Source of the DNA: Calcarisporiella thermophila CBS 279.70
Taxonomy: Eukaryota; Calcarisporiellomycota
Length of the DNA stretch: 26,971 bases
NCBI RefSeq assembly: GCF_041956535.1
Contig: NW_027192193.1
Coordinates: 243,483-270,453 of the forward strand
Direction: 5' to 3'
A program made the position numbers and the translations under genes. How positions within the stretch are numbered: the stretch's first letter is position 1; each line of letters opens with the position of its first letter. This document shows, piece by piece, positions 9,458-21,282 of the stretch. Under the pieces are notes generated by a model. That model saw only the letters and a program-made list of their open reading frames with translations. It was not told the origin of the DNA and did not search any database.

Positions 9458-9466
9458 CTATAAATA
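9458..9466 (+). promoter_or_regulatory. TATA box of the cysteine-rich gene at 9601
   Basis: CTATAAATA lies 143 bp upstream of the ATG, as for the genes at 6175 and 7244. Confidence 0.6.
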
Positions 9467-9600
9467 CACCCCAAAGATGGATGAGAGCATCCATATTTGT
9501 TACACTACTTTTTATTCAACAATAAAATTTTCCCTTGAATAGCCCATCTGCATTCAATATTTTGTAATTTTTCCAAACACCTACACTACCCAAGTTGAAG

Positions 9601-9846
9601 ATGAAACTCTACAGTATAGCCCTATTTACATTATTTTCTCTTGTAGCAAGAGAAAATGTGGCCGTCAGCGCCGAACCTTATTTTTTGCAGTGTGGTTGTG
9701 CTGGGAGACAAACTGAACTTTGTTGTGGACAGTTTGGAGGGAGAATGGAAGGGATTTGGTGCCACATCTCTATTAATGAACAAAGTAGATACTGTGATTG
9801 TTGTAAGATTTGTGGTGATAGATGTTATTCAAGCAGAGATCCTTAA
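9601..9846 (+). CDS. Small secreted cysteine-rich protein, tandem paralogue 2 (10 Cys)
   Basis: The product has 81 residues from the ATG at 9601; the frame is open two codons earlier only through TTG. The signal peptide is long (MKLYSIALFTLFSLVA, cleaved near AVSA) and the mature part begins EPYFLQCG. The scaffold is that of the gene at 8420: ELCCGQFGGR, IWCHI, YCDCC, RCYSS and a terminal DP. Two more cysteines are present (QCGCAG and KICGD), replacing a Phe and an Asn of the paralogue; gained as a pair, they could form a fifth disulfide. The signal peptides of the two genes are much less alike than the mature parts, the reverse of the usual pattern for fast-evolving effectors. The function is unknown. 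Confidence 0.75.
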   Translation: MKLYSIALFTLFSLVARENVAVSAEPYFLQCGCAGRQTELCCGQFGGRMEGIWCHISINEQSRYCDCCKICGDRCYSSRDP

Positions 9847-10215
9847 GAATGTAATATGATTGAGCTCTCTGAAATAAAATCATTAGAATTTTGCTGATCT
9901 CGACGATTCACCATGAAATCCAACCCCATGGACCCATTCAGAGAAATCGGAACAATACTACCATACAATCTTTGATGCTTGCCTGCTATCTTGGTGTGGT
10001 AAACTTCGTCATTGCGTTAAATTATTAAATAACATGGTTATTTTTTTTGCAAGGGTTGTCCCTGGTTCTTCAAAAATTAAAGTTAACAGACCTTGTTTAT
10101 TCCGCCGTATCAATTAAATTAAATTGAATATTCTGGCAAGGGGATTACACATTAAAACAATCTATTCAAAACCCTTAATATTTGCATTGTTCTTATCGTT
10201 CCTTCAGTTTCGAAA
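9847..10215. other. Intergenic, AT-rich
   Basis: The 3' end of the gene at 9601 and the upstream region of the gene at 10216. No CTATAAA box is visible before 10216, unlike the four cysteine-rich genes. Confidence 0.45.
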
Positions 10216-10533
10216 ATGAAGCTTTTTATTCTCGCCTTGCTCGCCGCTCCCGTACTTCTCGCAACCGCCACCCATGCTTATCCTCTCTCACGAAGAGAGA
10301 TCACCTTTGAGGATATTAAAGAGGGTGCCAAAGCATTCATGGAATTTATCAAAAAACATAAAAGCAACACGTCGGGCAAAAATCTACGCTTTAAACATCA
10401 TGTAAGTTTCCATCAGACCTTGCCTGGCCTGACTTATATCAGTGCCGAAAACAGTAATAGCAATACGCGTTCTATCGGGAAGCATAATAATGCGATTGTG
10501 CATAGGTGGAGGTATCCACCTTTTGACGATTAA
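10216..10533 (+). CDS. Secreted cysteine-free peptide precursor with dibasic site
   Basis: The unspliced frame gives 105 residues. The signal peptide is MKLFILALLAAPVLLATATHA, followed by YPLSRR and then EITFEDIKEG. The Arg-Arg at residues 26-27 is a typical Kex2-type processing site, so a secreted peptide starting at residue 28 is plausible. Residues 30-50 (DIKEGAKAFMEFIKKHK) could form a cationic amphipathic helix. There are no cysteines. A good intron signal lies inside the frame: donor GTAAGT at 10402 after codon 62, branch-like CTGAC at about 10429-10433, and possible acceptors at 10442, 10454 and 10460. Every spliced form ends soon after residue 62. The true C-terminus is therefore uncertain: either about 105 residues, or 62 plus 0-8 residues. 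The family is not recognised. Confidence 0.6.
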   Translation: MKLFILALLAAPVLLATATHAYPLSRREITFEDIKEGAKAFMEFIKKHKSNTSGKNLRFKHHVSFHQTLPGLTYISAENSNSNTRSIGKHNNAIVHRWRYPPFDD

Positions 10534-10765
10534 TCTCTTCTCTTAAGCTATTGTATTTTAAACTAGAAAGTCATTTAAACCCCTATGTCTCGTAATTTTT
10601 TTTCTTAAAGATAAATCGACTAATAAAGATAGTTTAGCCTGCAACGCAATAAGTTTCAGAAAAAATTCAGATAATCTTTAATATTCAATGGTTAAATCGA
10701 CAATAACTCTTTCTTCCTTTCCCCCTCAATCGGCATCTCTTGTCAATTAGTCAGTAGACTTCACC

Positions 10766-11235
10766 ATGGTAAGATGCAAAACATCATTTTCATAGTATTT
10801 CGTACCTTATGAGGTACGGATGGATGGATGGATGGAGAGAGGATAGAGTGCTTCTGCACCCGATTGTCATCATTGATGAAATTTTTGACCATACACTATT
10901 ACATCTTCAATATGTATGACCAAATTGTAAAAGCAGCCCTCTTTTTTCGATCCATCGCTACTTTAATTGTCCATTTAGAACTCATACTAACTGTTATTAC
11001 TTATTTTTAAGCCGTCCCACAAGTCATTCAAAGTCAAGCGCATCCTCGGTAAGAAGCAGAAGCAAAACCGCCCCATCCCTGCCTGGATCCGCTTCCGCAC
11101 TGACAACGCTATCCGGTGTGTAAAATCTTATTTTTAAATTGATTTACCTATTCTAATGAAATCTTAATAATCTTTGTGATAACCAGATACAATGCTAAGC
11201 GTCGTCACTGGCGCCGTACGAAGCTGAACCTCTAA
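10766..11235 (+). CDS. RPL39: Large-subunit ribosomal protein eL39 (L39)
   Basis: Three exons: 10766-10768 (the ATG alone), 11012-11115 and 11187-11235. They encode 51 residues, the exact family length, starting [20 protein letters not shown] and ending [11 protein letters not shown]. Intron 1 (243 nt, donor GTAAGA) has a perfect TACTAAC branch site at 10985-10991. Intron 2 (71 nt) has donor GTGTGT and splits an Arg codon. eL39 is a small basic protein lining the polypeptide exit tunnel of the large subunit. The pyrimidine-rich tract at about 10708-10729 just before the ATG fits a highly transcribed ribosomal-protein gene. It stands at the boundary between the secreted-protein cluster and the minus-strand housekeeping block. 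No other identity is credible. Confidence 0.97.
10801..10833 (+). repeat. Hairpin and GGAT microsatellite in RPL39 intron 1
   Basis: A perfect 7-bp inverted repeat, CGTACCT-TATG-AGGTACG (10801-10818), runs directly into four GGAT units (10818-10833). No snoRNA boxes were found in the intron: there is a TTGATGA but no CUGA box D. Confidence 0.6.
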
Positions 11236-11565
11236 GCTAGGAACGCTTTCTGTGCTCGCTTGGTTTTGTTCGAAAATAAATAATTTTTCAATCGCTTATT
11301 TTTGGCTAGGATGAAAATCGGTTGCAAATGTGTGCACTTTGAATATAACATTACGATGATAAAATGCCAAAAAAAATCATTACCATTAAGAATGAAAAAT
11401 ATTTAAAAACCGAGGGATATCGGTAGCATTGCAAAAAAAGTCAGAGAAGTAAGAAACTGTACAAGTAAAAAAAAAAAAGCTATAGCCAAAAAATTTCTAA
11501 CATTAAAATGGGGCAAGGTTGAATAATAAACTATGTATCAAAACAGACCACCTCTCATTGCTTTA
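11236..11565. other. Convergent 3' regions of RPL39 and the BRPF gene
   Basis: AT-rich with an A-run at 11467-11478 and several AATAAA-like sites on both strands. It holds the two 3' ends; nothing else is seen. Confidence 0.5.
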
Positions 11566-14500
11566 TTAGGCGACCGGCTTGATGCCCTTCGCCTTACATG
11601 CAGCCTCGTATGCGGAACGTATCTCGGCACGTTTCGACACACTGAGTCGTTTTGAAGAAGAAGAGCTCGTAGATCCAGAGTGCAGCTTAGCATGATCTAT
11701 TTCAGGTACACCCAGCGGATAAACATGGTTAATAGGCATCCATGCCCTACCCAATTCACAATTTAGTATTAATCAAAGTCAAAAGAAATCTTTGTTTAAA
11801 CATTATCAAAGCCTCTTACCATTCATTTTGCTTTCCCGCCTGGAAAAATCGCACTACATACACGTCATTCGGTCGTCGCGCAGCTAAAACCACCTTTGGG
11901 ATCTTTGGGTCTGAGGGATCGTTGATTCTAGCAGGGTGTGGAGGAAAACCTGCAACCTTTGCCCACACAATACTCCCAACGGGCAGCATAGATTCCTCCT
12001 TCTTTACATCCTCAACTTTACGGAGTTTATTTGGACGTTGGTTAGGGGTGACCGCGGATTTAGAAGGCTCTTTGGCTGCAGGCGAGGTGGTCTGTGGTTG
12101 GGTAGTAGAAGAAGGCCGCCGACGAAGACTTCGCCCTTGGGTATCTAATGCAATGCCCTCGCCTCTCTTTTCTTCTTCAGTGCCCTGGACTTTCTCCTGG
12201 CTCTCTTCACCTTCATCGTCTGTCACATATATCCACCCTCTTGGCAAACGTTTATTGTCATCCTCTTCTGGCTCTTTCTCTTCACGCTTTCTCTTTTTAT
12301 CTGCCGGCCGCAAAGGTGAATTGGATAATCCTTCACCGCTACTCGACAGCCGCTGACTCTTTCTTATCGGTCGACGAAATCCGGGACTTTGGTCTAGTGT
12401 TTCCTCGAGATTGGCTGTCTCCAACTCTTGAATGGCAGAGTTCCGAGTAATGCGCCTAGGAGTCACATCAGGAGGCTTCGCTTGGTTGCCCTTGGCCGGG
12501 ATTATTTTCAGGACCTCGTTGGGTGAAGCTTTGCCTCGTTTTGAACGTCGCAAGGGCGTTTTAGTCTCTTCATCAGCGTTCTCTTTACTTGCGGTCACTT
12601 CTTTCTCAGGCTTCACTTCATCTCCAGCTCTCGCCCCTACATTATCCTCATTGTTCTTCTCTGGCTCTAACGGAAGAGCATTATAAGTGAATAACTCAGG
12701 ATGGATATGAATGTTCAATATTCCAGTCTCCTGTTCAACATCCAAAGCTTTATAATCCTCTCGAGCTTTCTCAATGATCGGCCCAAGTGCCTTCTGTAGC
12801 CGCAATGCCGCTTTATAGAAAGGTGTGTCGGGACGATTGTACAGCTTACAGTTGTCAATTACCAGCTGAGCGTCGGCGTTAAATTCTTCGATGGAGGAGT
12901 AGGAATGTGACTCGAGTTTGAAGCGCATTGTCGCAAAATCCATTGGGTTGGTCACAATATCGAGGTAATCTGGAACTTCTTCAATTGAGACTGGTCCAGC
13001 AAACATGTCTTGTTTATCAACACTAATTCAATTAGGATATATAAAAATCTATGTCATATCAGATGTATTCAAACAAACAAAATGAGCAGTATTTACGCTT
13101 GTAGCTCCGTTAATGCTTCCCCTAGCACGTGGTCCAAAGGAAAGAGAATTAGCTCGAGATATTTCTTTTGCAAAATGCATCTTTGCAGCTTTTGTTTCTC
13201 TCGCCGTTTGACACTCTCTGCCAGCATACGAATTCGTTCTAGGTCTTTGCGAAGGATTTGCATACACTGGTGTCAAACAAAAAAAAAAATAAGTAATCTG
13301 GCGTTCATATGGAAAAAGAGTCCTTCTTTATTACCGCTAGCTTCTTATTTCGCTCCGCTTCCGATTGACGGTGGGTTGAAGATGCTGTCCAAGGCTGAAA
13401 AATAAAATAAAATTAGCCTTTTCTTCGGAACCAATCTCAAGTGAAACTAAAGTATTTCTTACCTCTAGATGCAGTCGCTTTAGCAGAGGTGCACCTCGCC
13501 TAGATTCTCGTTTTAAACTCCAATAGCGACATACTGCCATCAACATTTGCGGCTTTTTCTGTAGATGTGGTTTCATGAAGTCCATTTGCAGCAACCTGTT
13601 ACAAATATATGCTGGTACTAAAAACAAATTGGTCGTATAACTATGCTGGTGAGCACGGGCGGCTTTATTGTTTTGGATTGCATAGGGCTGTTTGCTCTTC
13701 TTTGTCTTTCGAGATTTATATTTAGGAGTTCGCTTCGCCACAGGCCGCTTTTTATTTGTCACGGGTGAATCGCTGTATTCGTCTTCATCCTCGTCATCTT
13801 CATCCACGTCATTCTCATCTTCCTCCTCGCTGCTGGGCCTATATTCGCCTTCAGAACTTTCATACTCTCCGCTAGTAAAAACCCTCCTATTACCACTCCA
13901 TTCAGCTTGAAGTGCAGCAACCACAGCAGATACATCAACTTGCTCTTTGTATTCTTTCTGTATACGAAGAAAGGATAAACCAAAAAACTGGTGTAAACAT
14001 ATTCAGAAATGTAAAATGTTTACCGGGGTGTGCCTGTCGCAATACGATCGTAGAATCCCACCGTCATAGTGTGAGCCTGCAGCCTTCATCTTCATATAAA
14101 GTTTTGCACGTCGGCCACACATAACATGGTAAGCAGCAAAGCAGAACTTATGATCACATTGGATGCATGCACCCATACGTTTTTTGCAAATGTAGCATTT
14201 CTGAAAAATCGATATTAGAATTGGTAAAGTAGAGCATTAATGTTTTAAATTAATATACTTACAAGTTTCCAGCGACTTTTTGGGATTTTTTCAATATTAT
14301 CCACTGGTTCCATATATACTGGGTTTGCAAGTCCAACCTCTGGAATCCATATTGCACAGAGAAGATGGGCCCACCTGTTCGTATTGGTTTGTTTGAATGC
14401 ACCTCCCTCATTTGGGCAAAAAATGCAAGACTAGGAGAAAAGTTAGTATAGAAAAATCAAAGGGGATCGAATGTTATCAAATGAACAAAACTTACCACTG

Positions 14501-16122
14501 GTTTGTCTGGCGAGATCATGCACTTGCGACAGAGCCATTGTCCCTCTGGTATATACGGGATCCCATAACAATCTAGGAAAAAATTAGTAAGAATTTGCTG
14601 ATATTAATGAGCATATAAAGTTACATACCTTGATGCACTGCCAAATTACAACCATCACAGAATACTATTGCATTGCTATTTTCGCATTCGGAGTCATCAC
14701 AAATTGCGCAGGCAGAATCCTCCGGTGAATTCGAGTCTTTGTTGGTTCGTTTTGGTATATTTTTTACCTTTAAAATACAAATCATTATAAAAGGGATAAA
14801 ACGCCTAGGTTAGAAACCACAGAGAAATGCTTAAGGATATTGGCCATAATTGCTAAAACGTACCAAATCAAACCACTCTTTCTCCAACTTGTCCATAATT
14901 GCTTCGAAGAGATCAGCAGAAACCTCTTTTAGACCTTCTCTCCGTCGCTCAGCATTTAGAATTACCAGCCATCTTTCGTCTTAATTATGAAAGGACGCAA
15001 ATTTAGCAACTAAAATTAAAGTGTTGAGATAAAACTTGACCTACCCTGCTCGTCCATATCATATTCGACCCGATCAAATAGATCGCCTTCTGATGGCTCA
15101 CTGTAGCGTATATAGTGCAGATCAGGTCGCCGAAATGGCTCCAACTCTTCCAACTCCTCCTGTGTAATTAGTGGCTCCGAAATACGCATATAGGTTGGTT
15201 TGGGTAATTCTTCAACAGGAATTTTTGTTACTAGGCGAAAGCGATCAGAATTGGTTCCAGGCGGTGCGGGGCGAGCACGGGTTGAGAGAGCTTGGAATGG
15301 ATTCTCAGCCATAGGGCGATGCACAAGCTTGAGGTTTTGGCGCATACTAGTTACAGGAGTTAATGCAGGTGCGTCCAGTTCAGACATGGGTGTTATAGCC
15401 CAGGGTGTGCCAGTTGCAGTGCTTGTGGGTACAGGCGAGTTTCGCTCAGATGTATCAGCAGTAGCAATTGCAGTCGTGGCATTATTTGTGGAAAGAGCTT
15501 TTGAAGTGGGCATAAGTTGGTCACTGTGCTCTGAAACTTCCGCACTCGCATATCCATTCAGCGATTTGACCTCTTCATCCACTCCTTCCTCCTCTTCATC
15601 AGACCTTCGTAATGATTTGCTTAGTTCATAGTTAGAGGTAGAGGAATCTCGCCGCGTGATGAGTGCCGGTGTTCCAGAGGAATTTTCGGCAGGTGTGTTT
15701 GCATTATTCTTCTCTGTGGGTTCAACACTGATCGAAATTGAGGCAGAAGCGGGAGTATCTTCGCTAGCTTCAGGCTCCTCATATAACCTCACGATTTGTA
15801 GCGGTATCGTTAGATCCAAATCTGGAAAAAATTCCTTATAAGATCTTTCCTCACGCGGTTTCCCATCCTCTAACCGTGTGGCACCCTGGGAGCCTGCTAA
15901 AGCACCATCTCCACTACAATCATAAGTATACGGGTCATCATTCATGGAAGAATTATCTAAGCCAGGGGCACCGGAAGGAATCCGATTTCCGCGTGTTCTT
16001 GACCGCCCACGCCCACGACCCCTAGATCGCCCACGAGCAGCACTTCGTGTCTGAGAAGCTACGTCAGATGAGTACTGCATAACCGAGGGTGGGGTGGATG
16101 GCATGGAATCTAATTCTGCCAT
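11566..16122 (-). CDS. NTO1: BRPF/Nto1-type scaffold of a MYST acetyltransferase complex
   Basis: Eleven exons: 16122-15045, 14979-14864, 14767-14629, 14572-14496, 14430-14263, 14200-14024, 13957-13463, 13394-13335, 13266-13097, 13022-11820 and 11746-11566, giving about 1287 residues. Domains in order: a low-complexity N-terminus with an [13 protein letters not shown] patch; an EPL-like block ([20 protein letters not shown], about 331-398); PHD1 ([24 protein letters not shown], about 417-465); extended PHD ([24 protein letters not shown], about 471-585); acidic region; [20 protein letters not shown] (to about 750); coiled segment; bromodomain (about 800-920, [21 protein letters not shown]); PWWP ([19 protein letters not shown], about 1174-1250). 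Proteins of this family scaffold NuA3/MOZ-MORF histone H3 acetyltransferases in the nucleus, reading H3 tails and methyl marks. All introns are 56-96 nt and keep the frame. Identity is near certain; the symbol follows the yeast orthologue. Confidence 0.95.
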
Positions 16123-16840
16123 GGAGTCAAACTAGCGATGCAAAAATCAAGTTAGATCACCGACAAAAACTCAGATAACAATAAGCACTGCTCTCTCTAT
16201 TAAAAGGTACCTTAATGGAGCGTGAATCTCTAATATAATAAATAGAAATAATAAAAATATGAGCCAAATCACAATTAAATTTTCTTTTAAAACTTTAGAG
16301 AATGAAATGTATCACAGCACAACCAAATATAAAGAAAATCAAAAGATGCTAACCCCACAACATCCACAAGCACCTTACTGTTTCCGAGACTTGATATGTT
16401 GGAGTTGGGATAACCTGATGACTTTTTACACTCAGGCACAATCTCTTCAATCGTCATAAGAGGGAGTAAAAGAAAGATGATACTTTCTAGAGAAAATTAT
16501 GAGTAATTCTGCAACGCATATATATATGAAATGAAAAGAGATGTAAAAATATATTATTGAGTTTCTTGTCTGATTATTGGAAACAAAGTCGTTTGGCCAC
16601 CCATTCAAGGCAGCAATTGAGATCGATTGCCTTGATGTCTATTCTCTTTTTCCTCTTTTCTCTTTTCGTGTAATGATGACGTAGCTTTTAGGTTAGGTGC
16701 AACCAAATAAAGAAATCAAAAATAGTACAATAAATAGGATAATAATTACAAAATATAATAAGAAAAAGTATTAGTGAAAAAAGGTAAAAAAAAAAAAGCA
16801 AAGTTATTGTCCCATCTAAGATATCAACAAAAGTTTTGAC
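16123..16840. other. Intergenic: BRPF promoter and 3' end of the mannosidase gene
   Basis: AT-rich with pyrimidine-rich patches (about 16641-16666). A 66-codon plus-strand frame with an ATG (16259-16459) has no signal peptide or motif and is not supported. Confidence 0.45.
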
Positions 16841-18820
<1,980 letters not shown>

Positions 18821-19001
18821 ATTCAACAATGAGAAATACAACTTAACTTTGACACTACCCCGTTTTAAGCGAAATTCATAAGGGATCACTTGGCTAAGCA
18901 GAAACATTAAATTAAAATTTTTAACATTAAAAAATCACTTTATTAAACAGAATATCAGGGGAAAATAAAATGGATCAAAAGAAGCTAATCACTAATGTGT
19001 A

Positions 19002-20234
19002 TCAAGCATAAGATGCTTTTTCTACTGATCTCATCTGTTCTACTGCTTTCCCACTTATTGCACAGTCTTTATGAAGCATTAGTAAATTTTTTAACTGAGA
19101 TAGCTCTTCTTGAAGGGAGGCCGTTTGTCGTTGAAGATCTTGGTTTTGTGCTGTAAGTGCTGCGACACTATTCTGAAGATTTGCCTGCCACTCTTTTTTG
19201 CGTTGCCGACATTTAAAAGCAGCTGTATAGAAGATAGATTAGGTAAGCTTAGTAAATTTTGAAGAGTTTCAAAATACCTTGTCGATTTCGCTCCAAAAAA
19301 TCGCGCCTCTTTTCCTCATCTTCTATATCTTTGGAACTTCTAATTTTGCCTTTACGACGCTTAGCTGGCTTCATATCCCAACCCTTGGGTCTACTTTCGT
19401 TATCTCTTTCCGCTGATACAGATGTCCTTTGTCCATTTTTCTTATAAGTATTGTCATCACCACCACTTAATTCCCAATCCGTTACACCCGGATGTGAGGA
19501 TGAAGGCGATAGCTCTCCTTCGGGCTGCAAAGCGCCTTTTTTCTCCTCGAATCTTCCCTCTAGTATTTCTCTTTTTACTCCTCGTTGATGATACATGGGA
19601 GGCAGAGCGGCTATTTCGGCTGAGTGTGTGATGGAAGATTCGCTTTCGGAAAGAGCGTGAGGTGTCGGAAGATATGTATTGGAGTGTTGCTGTGGGTTAG
19701 AATTGTTACTGGTTGAATTTGATCCTAGAAGAGCAGCAAATTCGGATGCCTGGAATGGGAAGGTGCCACCTGGTGTTGTCCTATTACTCCCACCGTTGTT
19801 GAAGGTATAATTTACAGACTGTGTTTGGGGATAATTAATCATATTTGGGGAGAGCGGCCCGGCACGTAAGCTATTCCAACCAGCCGACAAGTGACCAGGA
19901 CTAGTAATCATCGAGACTGGAGGTAGTGAAGGGCGTTCGTTTGCTAATATATTAGGGGTTGTTCCGGTACTCTTTCCATTTCCTTCAGAAGGAGACGCAA
20001 CTGCATTGAAGCTCTGTTCAAATGGATTTGGTTCAAGATCGAAATTGCTACATTGTGCGATGAAACGAGTGGGTGTCTGTGCAGTAGAGGGAGATTTGGT
20101 GAGTTTGGAGATATGTGTTTGTGGGATTGCTAATAAGTTTTCCGGTATTTTAAAGCTTATGTTAAGGGTACGGCTCAGGATACAAGATGAGAAAGGATGT
20201 ACTTGCCTTCCAGATTCTTGAGCACTGAAGCCAT
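19002..20234 (-). CDS. Atf1/AtfA-type bZIP transcription factor
   Basis: Exons are 20234-20203, 20155-19278 and 19222-19002, giving 376 residues. The start MASVLKNLEG is fixed by a 47-nt intron (donor GTACAT, acceptor ATAAG) that joins in frame. Motifs in order: SNFDLEPNPFEQSFN (about 45-60), the hallmark of the N-terminal osmotic-stress region of fungal Atf1-like proteins; LPPVSMITSPG and WNSLRAGPLSPNM (about 88-115), also conserved in this group; a low-complexity middle; and a C-terminal bZIP with basic region RRDFLERNRQAAFKCRQRKK followed by leucine-rich heptads to LLMLHKDC. In other fungi these factors are targets of the Hog1/Sty1 stress MAP kinase and act at CRE sites in stress, conidiation and virulence genes; that role here is inferred. 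The intron in the basic region is 55 nt. Its stop lies about 180 bp from the mannosidase start. Confidence 0.92.
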
Positions 20235-21282
20235 GATTTTATTAATTAGAAGCTTACTCTTTCTTTCACAAAGAGCATCAACCATAGACTATAGAGTCTG
20301 ACCAGATTACAATTTACTCTGTTTTTCTTTGTTAATTATCCGAAGAAAAACAAAATCCGAAGCAATTATGAACTCTTCAAAAGCTAAATGCTAGTTTAGA
20401 AGAACGGTTGGCAAAAAGTAAAAGAAAGCGACCTTACTCATCAGGTGCAGTCACAAAATGGCGAAATCTGTTCAACTTAGAGATCAAGATTTGTGCACAT
20501 GAGAGGTGACACAAATCAAGTATATAGAAAGTATCTGAATCGGGAAATGTCCATTGGAATCAGTTAGGGGCGATATACATTTTTCGATCCAGATCGTTCT
20601 ATTTGATTAAGCACGAAGATACTGAGCGCAAGTTAAAGCAGCCACAAAGTTCCTAGAATATCATCAATCATGACTTGTCTTGAAACTCTAACTTCTGTCT
20701 TTGCTTGGATTATAATAGTAAATAAAAGCCCGATTGCTTGGAGATTATTAATAGTATCTAACGAAAAAGGTAATTTTTAACGACATCCTTGTTCTTTTTT
20801 TCCTTTTACAACCTTTTGGCTTTCTAAAAGAATCGCTTCCCGCCTATATACTTGCTCGGTTACACCTAGAAGCTATAAGATTTATGTCTAAGACCATCCA
20901 AAATTATCAAATGAGAGATGAAGTAATGATGATTCAAGAAGAAATACTGGGAATACTGTATTTCACAGCCGTCTGATAATGTCAAAAACAATCAAACTAA
21001 TGATAATAATCACTGAGTGAATTAAATTCCTTAAGCAGTATTGACTGAACGTATAGAATTATCTTTATCTGGAATGTTCACTGATACAATTTTACAGAAC
21101 TGAAGGAATCTTTTTGCCTGTAGCTAAAAGTAAAAAAATTCAAGTTTCCAAGTCGATGGAGGTATAAAGTATGTAAGAATACAGCGTCGATTGGCAAACT
21201 TTATATATATGCGGTAATCAGTTTAACAAACTATGTTTATATTGTGATAATTGGATATTGAGAATATGGTATGTCAAACGAT
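20235..21282. other. 1 kb intergenic region upstream of the bZIP gene
   Basis: AT-rich promoter region of the bZIP gene and 3' flank of the Fungal_trans gene. I found no frame with support, no tRNA and no repeat. Confidence 0.45.

Noticed and set aside
10828-11010. 60-codon frame inside RPL39 intron 1
   Set aside because: It lies wholly in an intron whose splice sites and branch site are fixed by the eL39 protein; no family features.
10769-11011. C/D-box snoRNA in RPL39 intron 1, suggested by TTGATGA near 10875
   Set aside because: The box C is imperfect, no CUGA box D follows and no terminal stem pairs around it.
11742-12686. Several long plus-strand frames opposite the BRPF C-terminal exons
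   Set aside because: Shadows of the low-complexity acidic and basic coding sequence on the other strand; the minus strand has clear bromodomain and PWWP motifs.
16259-16459. 66-codon plus-strand frame in the BRPF promoter region
   Set aside because: No motif, AT-driven composition, no promoter signal; likely chance.
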